Positions 44,606-64,000 of a stretch of DNA of 64,000 nucleotides are shown piece after piece; position 1 is the first letter of the stretch; each line of letters opens with the position of its first letter. The stretch lies in assembly GCA_023079485.1 (NCBI GenBank), contig CM041092.1, positions 16,195,127 through 16,259,126 on the forward strand, written 5' to 3'. The translations under genes were made by a program, and so were the position numbers. The DNA comes from Archilochus colubris. Lineage: Eukaryota > Chordata > Aves > Apodiformes > Trochilidae. The notes under the pieces are model-generated. The model saw nothing but the letters and a program-made list of their open reading frames with translations. It did not search any database and was not told where the DNA came from.

Positions 44606-45294
44606 AGGGTTCTGACTGATAGCCTGCTGCTGAATTGCTCTGCACTAGCCACGCAGTGGGGTCCAGGGAAAGCCCTAAAGGGACCCTGCTTCCAGCCCCC
44701 CTGGGGACACCAGGTCAGGGCAGTTTTGGGATGGGGCAGAAGGTGCTGAGAGGGGAGAGGAATGGAGAGGCTGGGTGGTAGGACTTCCCTTCTGCTGACA
44801 TGGGGATGGGGCGGAGGCAAGACAGGGCTGACAAGGGGGACAGACCAAGCAGTGACCACCTCTAGTGACACTGGAAACACACTGTCAGGGTCCATGTTCT
44901 CTGGTATCACTGGGTTAGTGGATGATGTGGTGACAGAAATAGCGGAGAAGTGTGTCCCAGTAGAGCCAGGCACTGGGATGGAAAGGTGTCCCCAGCAGTG
45001 GCTGTCTCTCTTACATCCTGCCCTGCTTGCCCTTGTCTCCATGTGGCATCAGTGACAGCTTGGTTCCAGGTAAGCTGGGTCACTTCCACAGCCTCCAGCT
45101 GCCCACCTCCCCTGGGTATGAAGGAGAGAAGAGAGCGAGCTGACAGACACTGGGGTGGCCAAGCCTTGCACCTAGAGAAGCACAAGACACCCTGTAGCCC
45201 TGCCTGCCCTGTTTATGATGGACAGTAAGCATCTCCAGACCCTGCCTGTCCTTCCTGCACCAGAGCTTGGAACACCCACCTGGGACATGATGGA

Positions 45295-45300
45295 TTTATT
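45295..45300 (-). terminator. IHH: IHH poly(A) signal
   Basis: AATAAA on the minus strand about 1.5 kb after the IHH stop codon, followed by no further gene signal. It implies a 3' UTR of roughly 46807 down to about 45275. Confidence 0.6.
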
Positions 45301-45564
45301 GGGCCGTGTCCCCAACCAGGAAAGGTATATCCAGTGAAGAGACAAAAATGCACCTGCTGTCAGCCACGCTCACACTCTCTCACTTCACACCGGACAACAA
45401 TCGCCATAAACACTGTGCTTTAAAATAATATTTAAATAATTTCTTTTTGTTAAAAAAAAAAATCACCCTCCCACCCCCAACCAAAAAGTTTTCCCCCCTG
45501 CCCACTCCCATCTCACCCTGCTTGCGCCCACACTGCCTCCCCTCTATGGTACATAAAAAGAGCA

Positions 45565-45580
45565 GATAAATAAATAAGGA
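45565..45580 (-). promoter_or_regulatory. AU-rich element in the IHH 3' UTR
   Basis: TTATTTATTTATC on the minus strand contains overlapping ATTTA pentamers, the class of element that shortens mRNA half-life. Lies inside the inferred 3' UTR. Confidence 0.5.
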
Positions 45581-46807
45581 CGCGTGATGCTGCAGTGGGG
45601 ATGCAGGTCACAGCCCCCCACCCCTTCTGCTAGACTGGAGCCAGGGGAGGCTGAGGGTCTAGCAAGGATTTTCGGGGGGGGACCACGGCTGCAGCTCTTA
45701 TGGGATGCCCCACAGGTCCCAGAAGCAGTTGAGCAGCAACAAGTTACCCTGAGGGTTTGGGGTGCTGGGACATCAGGGAGTTGAAACCAGGCAGGGTCTG
45801 GAGCTTGGGGAGTTTTTTTAGTTTCGGGATGGGAAAGGCATGGCTTGGGGCTAAGCCAGCTTAGGGTGGGAAGCTCAGAAGGCAAGGGGGGGAGCTCTTT
45901 CTCCTCAGCCACTTTCTGTCCTCCAGCTGCAGCAGGCTGGGGCTGCTGCCTTAGCATTCCCTACTCCTGCTCACACCACTGCATGCCCATGCCTGGGTGG
46001 CACTCACATCCTCCTGCCTTCACACCTGTTTCGGCAGCCCCCTCTTGCCAGCTAAAGCTGTCACAGAGTCCCCATGAACATGCCTGACTGGGTGGTAGTT
46101 TAGAGCAGAGCTCAGGATCCCATTCTCTAGTGTTTTGCTCCAGCAGCACTCATGTCACCGAATCACGGGTCTCATGCCAGAGCCATGTCAGCCCCTCAAA
46201 TCTGGCCAGTGCTTGGCACCCCTGGCCTACAGGGACTGTTTTTGGGTGCCTCGCTGCACCTTCTGTCTGGGCTGAGGGTAAGGCAAAGCCCTAGTACCTG
46301 GGTCACCCTCCACCACCCTGTCCCAGGGGTGGAAATAGCATCACCCCTCCTCCTGCCCAGGCTTCCCAGCAAATGGCCCTGGGGCCCCATTCCCAGTGAC
46401 TCCTCACTGCTGGGTGCAGGCAGGCTGGGAGCCCTCCTGGAGCAACCTCCAGCCAGAGGCTCTTCCCATTCCTCATCTATCAGACCTGTCATTAGCTAAT
46501 TCTGCACACGCACATCAACACATACACACACAAATAGCAGCATGTGGATCCAGCCGGGGGCACTCCCATGTCCGAGGGGACCCTTCATGCCTACCCTCTG
46601 CCCCCAGAGGAACAGGTGGTGAGCATGGAGGAAGCACACCAGGGAGCTCTGGTGCCCCCTATCCAGGAGGTGACTGTGCCTCAAGCAGACAGTGTTGAAG
46701 GCAGCTCCCCATGGGCACCCAGCTTTGGGAAGGGGTGCTGGCCCCTGTTGAGCTGCCCTGCAGCCACCACCTCCACCAGTAGCACCGGCTGCAGCTCGGA
46801 CACATCC

Positions 46808-56718
<9,911 letters not shown>

Positions 56719-56840
56719 GGCGCGCCCGGCGGCCCCGGGGCGGCCCGGGGGACCGGCGGCTCCGGGGGCCCCGCTAGGATCGGCCGCCGCTCCCGCCGCC
56801 CGCCCCGGGGCTCCCCATGCGGCGCGCAGCCGGTGGGCAG

Positions 56841-56882
56841 GTGCCGATGCCGATGCCGGTGCCGGTGCCGGTGCCGGTGACG
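56841..56882. repeat. GTGCCG hexanucleotide repeat in the IHH 5' UTR
   Basis: Seven tandem 6-base units (GTGCCG with ATGCCG variants), 120-165 bases upstream of the IHH start codon, inside the predicted 5' UTR. Confidence 0.85.
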
Positions 56883-56979
56883 GCGCGGCGCGGTGACTGC
56901 CCGGCGCGGGTGCGCTTCGGCTGCCTGCTGCGGCGGGCCGGTGTCGGCCCGCTCTGAGCTGCCGTGGCCCGGCGGCGGC

Positions 56980-56989
56980 AATAAATAGC
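56980..56989 (-). promoter_or_regulatory. IHH: Possible TATA-like element of the IHH promoter
   Basis: On the minus strand GCTATTTATT lies about 260 bases above the start codon, the only AT-rich box in the GC-rich promoter. Initiation would then fall near 56950, giving a 5' UTR of about 230 bases. Unconfirmed. Confidence 0.35.
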
Positions 56990-57514
56990 GAAGGGCCGTT
57001 TGTTTTGGCAGGAGAGCGGCTGCTTGCGGGGCACGGGGCGCGGGACTCGGGGCTGCCGGAGCCCCCCGCGGTTTGTGCCCCGGCGGTCAGGGCGGAGTGG
57101 CCGGAGCCGGAGCACGAGCCACCGCTGCCTCCGCTGCCCGGGCAGAAGTGAGAGGGGAAATTGAAGAGATCCGGGACCGGGAACCGCCAGGACCGCACCC
57201 TGCCCGTGTCCCAGCCTCCCAGCTCCCTCCCTCTCTCTCCTCCTCCCCGTGGAACCTGCCCCGGGCCGCCCGCAGCCTCCTCCCCCCTGCCGAGCCCTGC
57301 AGCCCACCCCGCTGGGGGTGCCCGCCGCCACCTGCCCCCCGGGATATCCCGCCGCCGTCCCGCACGCCGCACCCCCCTTCCCCGTGGCGTCCCGCGGGGG
57401 TCACCCGCTGTGCCGTGGGTGCGAGGTGGCACCCCCGGGACTCCGGGCCCCTCCGCGCCGCCTGCTCGCCAGGGGCCCGGGCCTGCGGGCGGGGATCAAA
57501 CAGAGCAGGGAGGC

Positions 57515-57625
57515 AGCTGGTTGAAATTTAACCACAATATTCTCGCTCCCCATTGTTTCCAGGGAGGCCCGATATTTCCACAACAGGATTATGGCATCTG
57601 ATTAACTCGCTGAGACAACAATGAG
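57515..57625. promoter_or_regulatory. Candidate IHH proximal enhancer with RUNX and SOX-type motifs
   Basis: About 0.8-0.9 kb upstream of the IHH start. AACCACAA at 57530-57537 contains the RUNX core ACCACA. ACAAT at 57534 and CCATTGTTT at 57550 form an inverted pair of SOX-type sites, with another AACAATG at 57617-57623. RUNX2 is an established direct activator of Ihh, and SOX9 acts in the same cells. Confidence 0.4.
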
Positions 57626-59440
57626 GGGCTGGGATGGGCTTCCCCTTCTAGCTGCCAAAAGGGGAAAGTAAATATAACACCCTGATTTCAGGAGAGAGGG
57701 CCTGCAGGGCCCCCCCCGGTTCTCCCCCAGCTGTGTGCCAGGGAGGGTTCCGGCATGGCTGTGCTTGCACCCCTTCTGACTCCCTAGGCCCTTCCCAGGT
57801 GAGGCAGTGCCTTCGGATGCCCCTGTGTGCACAGCTCTGCCAGGGGTATTCCGTCACTTGCTCTTTGGTGGGCACAGGGCATGGGTCCACTCCTACGGGT
57901 AAGCAGAGAGGCCAGGGTGGAACAGCTGGGCTGGCAGTCTGGCTCTGGCTCTGGGATGTGCAGTGGCACCAACAAGCAGCCCATGCAAGAGGGATGTAGG
58001 CTGGGAAGCCAGCAGCACCCATGAGCTCAGGATGTTGCTATCCAGTGGCTCCAGTGGACTATTTCCTTTGGAGAAGATGCAAAGTGCGGTTGGCCAGAGG
58101 CATCTACATCAGGTTTTCACACAGCAGCCACACACTATCAGAGCCCAGAGACTCTGTGAAGTCCTGACACTGTGCAGGATGGTGAGGCTGCCCCACTGCT
58201 CTTGCATGTGGTAGAGAAGAGGGTCTGGCTGGTAGCCACATCACTTCCACATCTCTCCTGCTGATCCTTCCAGTGGAGCATCCCTAAGAGCATCAGCAAC
58301 ACAGAAAGCAGAGGGGATGTGCCACAGCACCACTCCCTCTCCCTGGTCTTTGCTTCCCAGAGCTACTGCACAGTTTGCTGTGCATCACAGGCACAGGAAA
58401 ATGGGAACATGGGCTAGGTCCACAAAGTGCTCCAGGATGGTTGGTACTCCTAGCAAAGGAATGAACCCAGCTTCCCACTTTGCTCATCACTGACAGGAGG
58501 AAGTGGGGAAACAAGATTGTCTGAGGTGGTGCTGGGCCTGAAGGGTGCAGGACACCCCCAGGCAGAAGTATCCTATTGCTGTGGATGGCCAAACCTAGAC
58601 CTCCAAATAACCTCTGCAGCCTGCCAGCATGCAGCGTGCCTGTCACACACGTTTGTTCCCTCCCAGCAGCTCCAGGCTGACAGGAGCCTTGCCCAGCCCT
58701 CACTGGTGCAACATTCATCTCCGACGGAGGCCCTGGGCTGCAGAGAGAGAGCTGGGTTTGTCCATGACAGCAGCTCCTACCCATTTCAGGGGCCCCAGCA
58801 TCCTGCATCGTCTGTGGACACAGCAAGCAGTGATAGTATTATGTCACTGGGTGCAGAGTCCGTCACCTCCCCACGCAGCAGGGACCTACTGGGCTGACCT
58901 GATTCCTGCAAAAGACATGGGACACAGGAGAATCACTTCTGCTCCTTAACAGCTCTGCACTGATGAAGAGCAGTCCCCCAGGAACTGCCTCAGCTCCGAT
59001 TATCCCCGGGTCATGCCCCAGCCCTGCTGCCCTGTGCTGGTGCAGGAGTGACTCTGCAGCTAGCTACACTGCTCCAGCTCTCTGCAACCCCTTCTCGGGG
59101 CTCAGACGAACGGTGGGTTCACTGCTGCACACATCTGCATTCCCAGCGCCAGCCCTCCTCCCTGCCCAGCAAAGCCCGCTGATACGAGGGGCCAGGTGGG
59201 ACAGGAACTGGCCAAGGCTGGGTGTGCTAGGAGGCTGGAGGCTTCGACAGGGGCTGTCCAACTACGGGGTGAGGAGGGACTTCTGCTGGAGTGGCAGATT
59301 TCTGCAAGTGGAAAGGGGCATTTGCTGACGCAGCGGGAGGGCACAGTGAGGAATCATCTCGCACTGGAGGTGGGGGGGACGCAGCACTCACCCCTGTATC
59401 ACACTGCAGTTCCCACAGCGCTCAGCTGCTCCAAGCCACT
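57626..59440. other. IHH-NHEJ1 intergenic, proximal part
   Basis: No exon or clear element recognised on either strand. Confidence 0.55.
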
Positions 59441-59689
59441 AACTAGGACGCCCGGCCGGCACACTCCGCTCCTGCCTGTGTTCCCACTATGCCCGCATCC
59501 CTCCTGCCTCCGCACCTCATCTTTTCCCTCTAGTTCTGCCCCGAGCGTGACGATAGCCTCCCGCAGCCCCCTGGGAGGGGTTCCAGGGCTGCCCGGGGCA
59601 CAGGGCTCTACAAACCCCGCAGGGTTGCCCGGAGTCGGGCGCTGGGAGAGGCGAGAGGACGGCGGAGCCGGGCGATGCAGTCTAGGTGG

Positions 59690-60015
59690 TGCTATTTCTC
59701 TATTTTTGCACTGGACGGGTTTGGGATTTTCCTCTCCCCATTCGCTGCCTTGGTCGTCTTCTCTCCTCTCTCACTCTCTCTCTTTTTTTTTTTTTTCTTT
59801 TCCTTTTCTAAAAATACTTGACAGCGATTGAAAGGTCCCTTTAATCGAGGCCACAGAGCCCTTATTAAGGGCACGGGTCGGGGTGCTGGGCCGTGCCCAG
59901 CATAACGGCTTCATTAAATCCTGCGAAAACTAATATTTATGGAATCAAATTTATGGAGGCCAAGGCCGAACTTGTGGCCTTTAATGTGTGTCGAGAGCTC
60001 AAATCGAGCTGGCTC
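59690..60015. promoter_or_regulatory. Candidate distal IHH enhancer between IHH and NHEJ1
   Basis: Sequence unlike its flanks. It has a T-rich run, a MEIS-type TGACAG at 59819-59824, CTTTAAT boxes, the inverted repeat GCCCTT-ATT-AAGGGC at 59858-59872, and ATTTATGGA twice (59935-59943 and 59949-59957), 14 bases apart, i.e. CDX/posterior-HOX-like TTTATGG sites. It adjoins a CpG-rich patch at 59.45-59.69 kb. IHH enhancers lie on this side of the gene in mammals. Confidence 0.45.
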
Positions 60016-61640
60016 CAGGGAGGAGGGGGTGGGGACAGGGAAGGAGACCCCAATGGGACAGGATGGAACAATGAGTGGTGATACTCCCTGGAGCCAGTGG
60101 CAAACTGGGCCAGGGAGGCACCAGTGGTGTGATGCTGGAGCCTTGGGGGCTGAGGTCCCTGTGGTGGCCTGGGGAGCATGAGCATCCCTGGGGCTGACAT
60201 AGGCTCCCCTGAGTTGGGTATCCCAAGAAGAAGCACATACACAGTTGGCAGCCACAACAATCCAGAGTTGCAGGTGCTGTTTTGCACCACCCACTCCTCA
60301 GTGGCCCACCAGCCACTGGCACAGACAGGATGGAGATGTGTCACCCCCTAGGTGATGTCCCCTCAGTCCTGAAGGAGACAGACAAGCCAAATGCCCTCGC
60401 TGGGGTGATACACTGTCCTCTTGCCCAAGACCCAGCAGGGAGCTGGCTTGGACCAGAGCAGCTCCCAGTCCAGAAGATGAAGCATTGGTGGAGCAGAGGT
60501 TGCATCAAGAGACAATCTGGTGACAGATGACATGAAACATAAAGCTGCTAAACTGCTGCCATGGTCCTACACAGCCAGTAGCAGGACCCTTCCTGGCAAA
60601 TGGAAGGAAGGCAGGATCCTTAGCTACAGCTGTCAGCACAAGCTCCCCATCCCACAGCTTCTCCTTCTCACCACCCACCCTGCCCTTCATGCTGCTCCCT
60701 TGGAGAGGAAATATAAAAAGCAACTGGCTGCTCTCACCCTGCCACTGGCCAGCCATGGCCCAGCAAAGGCCCTTTCATTCTCCTTCCACAGACACAGGGG
60801 CTGCTCTGGATATTTCTGTTTCCCCCTTGTCACCCTAGAGAGCAGTCAGCGTGACTGCAGCCTGTCCAGCCCTTGGGAGCAGGCAGGGGCATGGGTCCAT
60901 GTTCCACGAGACCATGAGCTGCAGCCAGCCTGCAGCAGTGCTGCCTGGCTCTCTGCCTGCTATGTAAGGACCCAGCTTGGGCAGAGTAGTGGGGTCTCAG
61001 CACCAAAGGAGATACAGGTTGAAAGAAGGGTGCAAGGATTAAAGGATGGAAGGATGTATGTATGTATGTATGTATGGACATATAAGGTGTGGAGTGGCAG
61101 ATGTGGTGCTTTTTGTCCAGGGAGCATCTGCAACCTGTTCCATTGCTGCTTCCAGGCCTGTGAGCTTTCAGTGTGATAATGGTTTGGTCATCCCCTGCTC
61201 TGTGCATGAAATAGGATGGATTAACTCCCCATCGCCTGCCAGCTACCCCAGGGGAAGCTGCCTGCATGTGGAGGATGGCCCTTGACACAGCCAGGCTGCC
61301 TTTGCCAACTCACTGCTACAAGAGCTACTCTTGGATTCAGGCACCAGCATACGGAATGGGATGAGGAGAAGCTGGGCTCTAGGTCCTCAGGAATGTTGTG
61401 CCCTCAGGATCTGGAGGTACTCTCATGCACACCCCAACCCACAAGCTGCTGCTCAGATTGAGGCACAGCACAGGCTGGGAGATGCTGTTTTGCCACAAGG
61501 CAATGATCTGCTGTCATCCCTTCACTGTCTGCAGCCACTGCCACATCCCTAGGACAGTGGGACCAATCTGAGGGGGACCGAGAGCACCAGGGGCTGCAGC
61601 CCTGCCTGAAAAGTGCAGGCCCAGGGGAGACAGAGAAGGA
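60016..61640. other. IHH-NHEJ1 intergenic, distal part
   Basis: No exon recognised. Holds the ATGT microsatellite at 61054-61076. Confidence 0.55.
61054..61076. repeat. ATGT microsatellite
   Basis: Five and a half perfect ATGT units; likely length-polymorphic. Confidence 0.9.
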
Positions 61641-61668
61641 GTAGAGGATTTTCACTCAGACACAGCCC

Positions 61669-61674
61669 TTTATT
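61669..61674 (-). terminator. NHEJ1: NHEJ1 poly(A) signal
   Basis: AATAAA on the minus strand 347 bases after the NHEJ1 stop codon, giving a 3' UTR of about 370 bases. Confidence 0.75.
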
Positions 61675-62020
61675 GCAAAACCACATGAGAGCAGCCAAAC
61701 TCCATTGCTCTGCTGGAGTCCCTGCTGTCCCACACCCACCCAGAAGCATTCCTTCCACTTCCCCCAGGTCTGGCACTGGCTCCATCACGGGGTAGCCTGA
61801 AAGAGCTCTACACAGTGAAGAGGAAGAAAAGAGGCTCCTGAGTCACGGTTCAAGATGGCCCATCACCTCCTGCTGGAGACACCTCAGGAGAGGACTCTGT
61901 CCCAGACCAGGGTCCACCCAGAGAAGCAGGTGGGGAGGCAGACAATGTATGAGTGCTCTGCACTTCCTTTCTCATATGCTGAGGGGAGCAGAGACCCTTG
62001 GAGTGGGTGCCAGTGACTTT

Positions 62021-62101
62021 TCAGCTGAAAAGACCCTTTGCCTTCTTTGGCTTGGCCTTGGCAGCAGGTGGGCGGGACTTCTGAACTGGAGAAGAGACAG
62101 G
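62021..62101 (-). CDS. NHEJ1: NHEJ1 last exon
   Basis: Acceptor cttcggttccag; 26 codons plus stop TGA at 62021-62023. Ends in the Ku-binding motif PKKAKGLFS. Confidence 0.93.
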   Translation of the reverse strand, partial: PVSSPVQKSRPPAAKAKPKKAKGLFS

Positions 62102-62795
62102 CTGGAACCGAAGTGGTGACAGTGTCAGTCCCCCCTGGGGAATCACACAGGATGGGTGCACATGTGCAAAGAGTGACATCCCCCCCTCCCTGTGATGTGC
62201 AAGCCACACATATGTGTGTGGGCTACAAACTGAGCTGAGAACCCCAATCCACCAGGAAGGGGTACAGTTTGGAATGCAAAGAGGAAACGGAGGTGTGGTC
62301 CCCGTCCTGCCATTGGTACAGAGAGGCTGTTTCTAGAGCTGCACTCACCGTGGTTCCCTCACTGGAAGACACATCAATCTGGGCTGGAGGCAGTGGAGAG
62401 GGATGCCCTTTGGTTTCTTCAGCCGGCATTTGGTCCTCGGTGTCCTCTGGTACCAGCAGAAGGAGATGCAATTTGGGATTCAGATGAGGGAATACAGGGT
62501 GTTGCCCAAACCCACACCAAGAACAGCACCTGGGCTGGGGAGTTCAGCCCACGGGGGGAAGCAAAGGGGGAGACTGTTGCATGGGGTGAGTTGCCCTCAG
62601 GGCCCCACTCCCCCCAGGCTGGGGGCTCAGCTGCAGGGTGCCTGGATTCCCCACCCCAAGGCCAGGGATCTTCTCACCTGAGCGCAGCCGTTTCCGAGCC
62701 TGCTTGGCCTCTTGCTGTGTCACTGCCGTGTAGAGCTGTCGCAGAGCAGAGGTGAATGCCTGTCCCTCTCCCACACCACAGACCTGGGGCAGGCT
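62021..62795 (-). CDS. NHEJ1: NHEJ1 (XLF/Cernunnos), last three exons
   Basis: XLF joins XRCC4-LIG4 and Ku at DNA double-strand breaks and stimulates non-homologous end joining in the nucleus. Exons 62678-62795, 62349-62446 and 62021-62101 join in phase to 98 codons plus stop. The first continues the region after the coiled coil (LPQVCGVGEGQAF, LRQLYTAVTQQEAKQA), matching family spacing. The linker is Ser/Pro/Glu-rich and poorly conserved. The end KPKKAKGLFS is the Ku-binding motif: a basic run followed by GLF near the C-terminus. The head and coiled-coil exons lie beyond the right edge. The gene runs toward IHH on the same strand, as in mammals. Confidence 0.94.
62349..62446 (-). CDS. NHEJ1: NHEJ1 penultimate exon
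   Basis: Acceptor ctgctggtaccag, donor GTGAGT; two leading bases, ends in phase 0. Encodes the disordered linker EDTEDQMPAEETKGHPSPLP. Confidence 0.88.
62678..62795 (-). CDS. NHEJ1: NHEJ1 third-last exon
   Basis: Acceptor ctctctcttgcag, donor GTGAGA; starts in phase 0, ends in phase 1. Encodes SLPQVCGVGEGQAFTSALRQ and a basic end RKRLRS. Confidence 0.92.
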
Positions 62796-63039
62796 CTGCA
62801 AGAGAGAGCAGAGGCACTGTCACCCAGCTGGGAAATCACCTGTCAGGAGCTGATTCCTGCCAGGATGCCCTGCCACGGTTCTACAGTGAGGCAGAGAAGG
62901 TGCCGTACATCCCTCTGCCCATCAGGTTCCATTTGCTTCACCTCAGGAGCTGCACCATGGCTTGCAGGAAAAGCCAGCTCTGCCACACGCGTGTGCACGG
63001 CCTCACACACCTGCTTCGGCCCGGCGGGCTGCTCTCCCA

Positions 63040-63170
63040 TTCAGACACAGACTGCGGAGACTTGCGAGTCATTCATGAAACGCCGCAGATAAGATCACAC
63101 GGGAAGGGCTGCGGCTTCCCCGGCAGGAGCAGCTCAGGGGCCGCAGCTTGTCCGATAAGGACAGCAGAGC
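63040..63170. promoter_or_regulatory. Candidate element in NHEJ1 intron with two GATA sites
   Basis: AGATAAG at 63087-63093 and CGATAAGG at 63153-63160, with TGAGTCATT-like GCGAGTCATTC between CpG-rich stretches. NHEJ1 introns host Ihh enhancers in mouse; a role here is inferred only. Confidence 0.3.
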
Positions 63171-63585
63171 TTTAGGCAGGGGCAGGACCTCTGCACGAGG
63201 TGGGGATGAGGAGTCTCTGCCTGCCACCACTGCCTCCAGAGATGTCCATGCTGGCAGAAGCAGCTATCTCTGGTGGCCCCATGGCAAGTGACACTGATGT
63301 GGCGTTGAGACAAGGGATGCTTGGGTTTGCTCCCGGGCTGCTGCAGCACCTCCTCCCCACACATATTTTTTTCTGCATCCTGGCTTGATGCAAGGAAGCC
63401 CCCCTCTTCCTGCCTGCCTGGCAGGATGCCACCCTCGCTCTCTGGGACACACAGATTGTGCATGGGGCACCTTGGCCCTCACACCAGGGAGGCCAGCAGG
63501 CTGGGTGAGAGCCATGTGCTGCTGGGAACGCAGTCAGAAACAAACACATGCAGGGATGGGGAAATGCATGTGTGCCCTGGAGGGG

Positions 63586-63725
63586 GTGGCCCTGAAGGGA
63601 GTGGGTGTGCACATGCAGGTGAGTGTGGGCATGAGAGTGCGCACAGGGGGCTGTGTGTGCAGCTGTGGCTCCGGATGCGTGTAGCTGGTTGTGAGTGTGT
63701 GCATGTCAAAGGTCTGCACACTAAT
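63586..63725. repeat. GT-rich alternating purine-pyrimidine tract
   Basis: Runs of GTGTGCACATGCAGGTGAGTGTG type, with several GTGTG and GCGCAC segments, favourable for Z-DNA. No coding evidence. Confidence 0.55.
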
Positions 63726-64000
63726 CTCTGCTTCTCTCCACACACAGACAACAGGAGAACAAAGTGTAACAGATAAAGCTGGATCCTCTCTAGGCCAGGG
63801 GAGCGGGGAGGGGATAGGGATGCTCAGATCCACTCAAGGCCAAAGTCCAAAGCCTGGCCCCAGCTTCCCAGTGGCAGAAAGGGCAGAATGAGTCTCCCCT
63901 TGCTGCTCCCTGCTGGATGGGGAAGGAGAGCAGGGCTGATGCCAAGATGGGTTGGCTGGTGGCCAGAAGGGCATCTTCCCCACAGGTCTCATCCCTCCTG

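Larger units (their letters stand above)
33861..45270. other. MNX2-IHH intergenic region
   Basis: About 11.4 kb without a supported exon on either strand. It holds one CR1 copy (36238-36669), low-complexity tracts (39.34-39.42, 41.23-41.31, 43.80-43.82 kb), and AT-rich islands listed separately at 39.82-39.99, 41.88-42.19 and 44.46-44.60 kb. Smaller homeodomain-motif patches lie at 35.53-35.62 and 40.53-40.69 kb. Open frames here show no family resemblance and no consistent splice sites. Confidence 0.6.
62796..64000. other. NHEJ1 intron upstream of the third-last exon
   Basis: No coiled-coil exon of NHEJ1 was found here, so the next exon is beyond 64000. Contains a CpG-enriched, GATA-containing block at 63.0-63.17 kb and alternating purine-pyrimidine GT-rich DNA at about 63.59-63.72 kb. 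Confidence 0.55.

Noticed and set aside
59775..59815. T-rich run as a retroposon poly(A) tail on the minus strand
   Set aside because: No adjacent retroposon body or target-site duplication seen; treated as part of the candidate element.

Overview
The window is vertebrate nuclear DNA, most likely avian. It contains four protein-coding genes with clear GT-AG introns, promoter CpG islands and CR1 LINE fragments that end in the ATTCTATGATTCT tail typical of birds. The gene order is CFAP65 - MNX2 (MNR2) - IHH - NHEJ1, all on the minus strand. In placental mammals CFAP65 and IHH are neighbours and no MNX2 lies between them. Having MNX2 there fits a sauropsid, and in chicken this is the chromosome 7 interval tied to Rose-comb (CCDC108/CFAP65 and MNR2) and Creeper (IHH). 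The species cannot be read from the sequence.

Layout. 1-20.6 kb: the 5' part of CFAP65, 21 coding exons assembled here (1,404 codons, all junction phases consistent), running off the left edge before the C-terminal part. About 20.8-21.5 kb: its CpG-island promoter, with a strong RFX X-box. 21.5-24.1 kb: non-coding. 24.36-33.21 kb: MNX2, three exons encoding a 300-residue HB9-class homeodomain protein, with a 7.4 kb first intron and a 5' CpG island. 33.2-45.3 kb: 12 kb of non-coding DNA with two CR1 fragments and several AT-rich, homeodomain-motif-rich islands that look like enhancers. 45.3-56.7 kb: IHH, three exons encoding 408 residues with complete signalling and Hint domains. 56.7-61.7 kb: the IHH promoter and upstream DNA, with two enhancer-like blocks. 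61.7-62.8 kb: the last three exons and poly(A) signal of NHEJ1 (XLF). The rest lies inside an NHEJ1 intron.

How they relate. CFAP65 is an axonemal/sperm flagellum protein, and its X-box ties it to the RFX ciliogenesis programme. MNX2 is a motor-neuron homeodomain regulator. IHH is the hedgehog ligand of growth-plate cartilage. NHEJ1 is a DNA end-joining factor whose introns host Ihh enhancers in mouse. The genes share no pathway; the interval is a regulatory neighbourhood around two developmental genes, flanked by two housekeeping or ciliary genes.

The most unexpected item is a possible extra terminal exon inside IHH intron 2 (about 48.63-49.45 kb, minus strand) with a good splice acceptor, an open frame, a poly(A) signal and a CpG-rich region upstream. 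If spliced to IHH exon 2 it would give a hedgehog signalling domain without the Hint domain. This is an inference only. I found no tRNA, rRNA, CRISPR or intact mobile element.
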